From Prevotella sp. (GTDB lineage Bacteria > Bacteroidota > Bacteroidia > Bacteroidales > Bacteroidaceae), in NCBI GenBank assembly GCA_017524385.1, contig JAFWSS010000197.1, forward strand, positions 1 to 51,022: DNA of 51,022 bases. Direction: 5' to 3'. Shown one piece after another: positions 51,022 through 51,022 of the stretch (its first letter is position 1; the number at the start of each line of letters is the position of its first letter). Under the pieces are notes generated by a model. The model searched no databases. It saw only the letters and a program-made list of their open reading frames with translations, and was not told the DNA's origin. Both the position numbers and the translations under genes were made by a program.

Positions 51022-51022
51022 A

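Overview
The window looks like chromosome of a Bacteroidota bacterium, most likely of the Prevotella/Segatella group. The signs are repeated TAnnTTTG -7 promoter boxes with a TTG/TTTG element about 20 bases upstream, few Shine-Dalgarno sites, a lipoprotein-type TamL next to TamB, LytTR-only regulators, a periplasmic-TPR histidine kinase of a Bacteroidota type, and ATTGAAR heptamer arrays. There is no phage, plasmid or CRISPR content. The only mobile element is one small IS200-like (RAYT-type) unit.

Layout. 1-8.1 kb: a secreted papain-like (C1) protease between two arrays of an 11-bp repeat, then a four-gene operon (GH3 beta-glucosidase, two unknown secreted proteins, GH9 endoglucanase) behind a promoter whose -33 box lies in a perfect 10-bp dyad. 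8.3-10.2 kb: guanine deaminase with a long leader, and a tRNA-Val/tRNA-Tyr operon on the minus strand. 10.2-17.4 kb: tamL and tamB, coupled by an ATGA overlap. 17.9-28.7 kb: an accessory signalling region with two LytTR-only DNA-binding proteins, a membrane-anchored phosphodiester-glycosidase-like protein, two FHA proteins, a very acidic 94-aa protein, a transmembrane Ser/Thr kinase with a YARHG ectodomain, a Nudix hydrolase and a patatin phospholipase. Two secreted unknown proteins run the other way inside it. 28.8-36.0 kb (minus): a von Willebrand A lipoprotein, a small repeat lipoprotein, and a three-gene group made of a 1204-aa double-module histidine kinase, its response regulator and a short AbgT-like membrane protein. 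36.1-37.8 kb: KDG kinase and KDPG aldolase. 38.0-44.5 kb: biotin ligase coupled to an RND efflux system (adaptor, pump, TolC). 44.7-47.2 kb: purine nucleoside phosphorylase and an LctP-type permease. 47.3-51.0 kb: a lamin-tail/CotH surface protein, the RAYT element with perfect 33-bp inverted ends, and the 3' part of a histidine-rich COG0523 (CobW-like) metallochaperone that runs off the window.

The best candidates for something new are (i) the LytTR-FHA-acidic-FHA-kinase cassette, in which the acidic protein carries a T-x-x-D motif of the kind FHA domains bind when phosphorylated, and (ii) the double histidine kinase, whose first module has a good ATPase but no visible phospho-accepting histidine while the second has a histidine but a decayed ATPase. 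Smaller candidates are a 28-residue hydrophobic ORF missed by length cut-offs and a minimal AbgT-like protein in the kinase operon.

All calls come from reading the sequence and from remembered family patterns. No database search was run.
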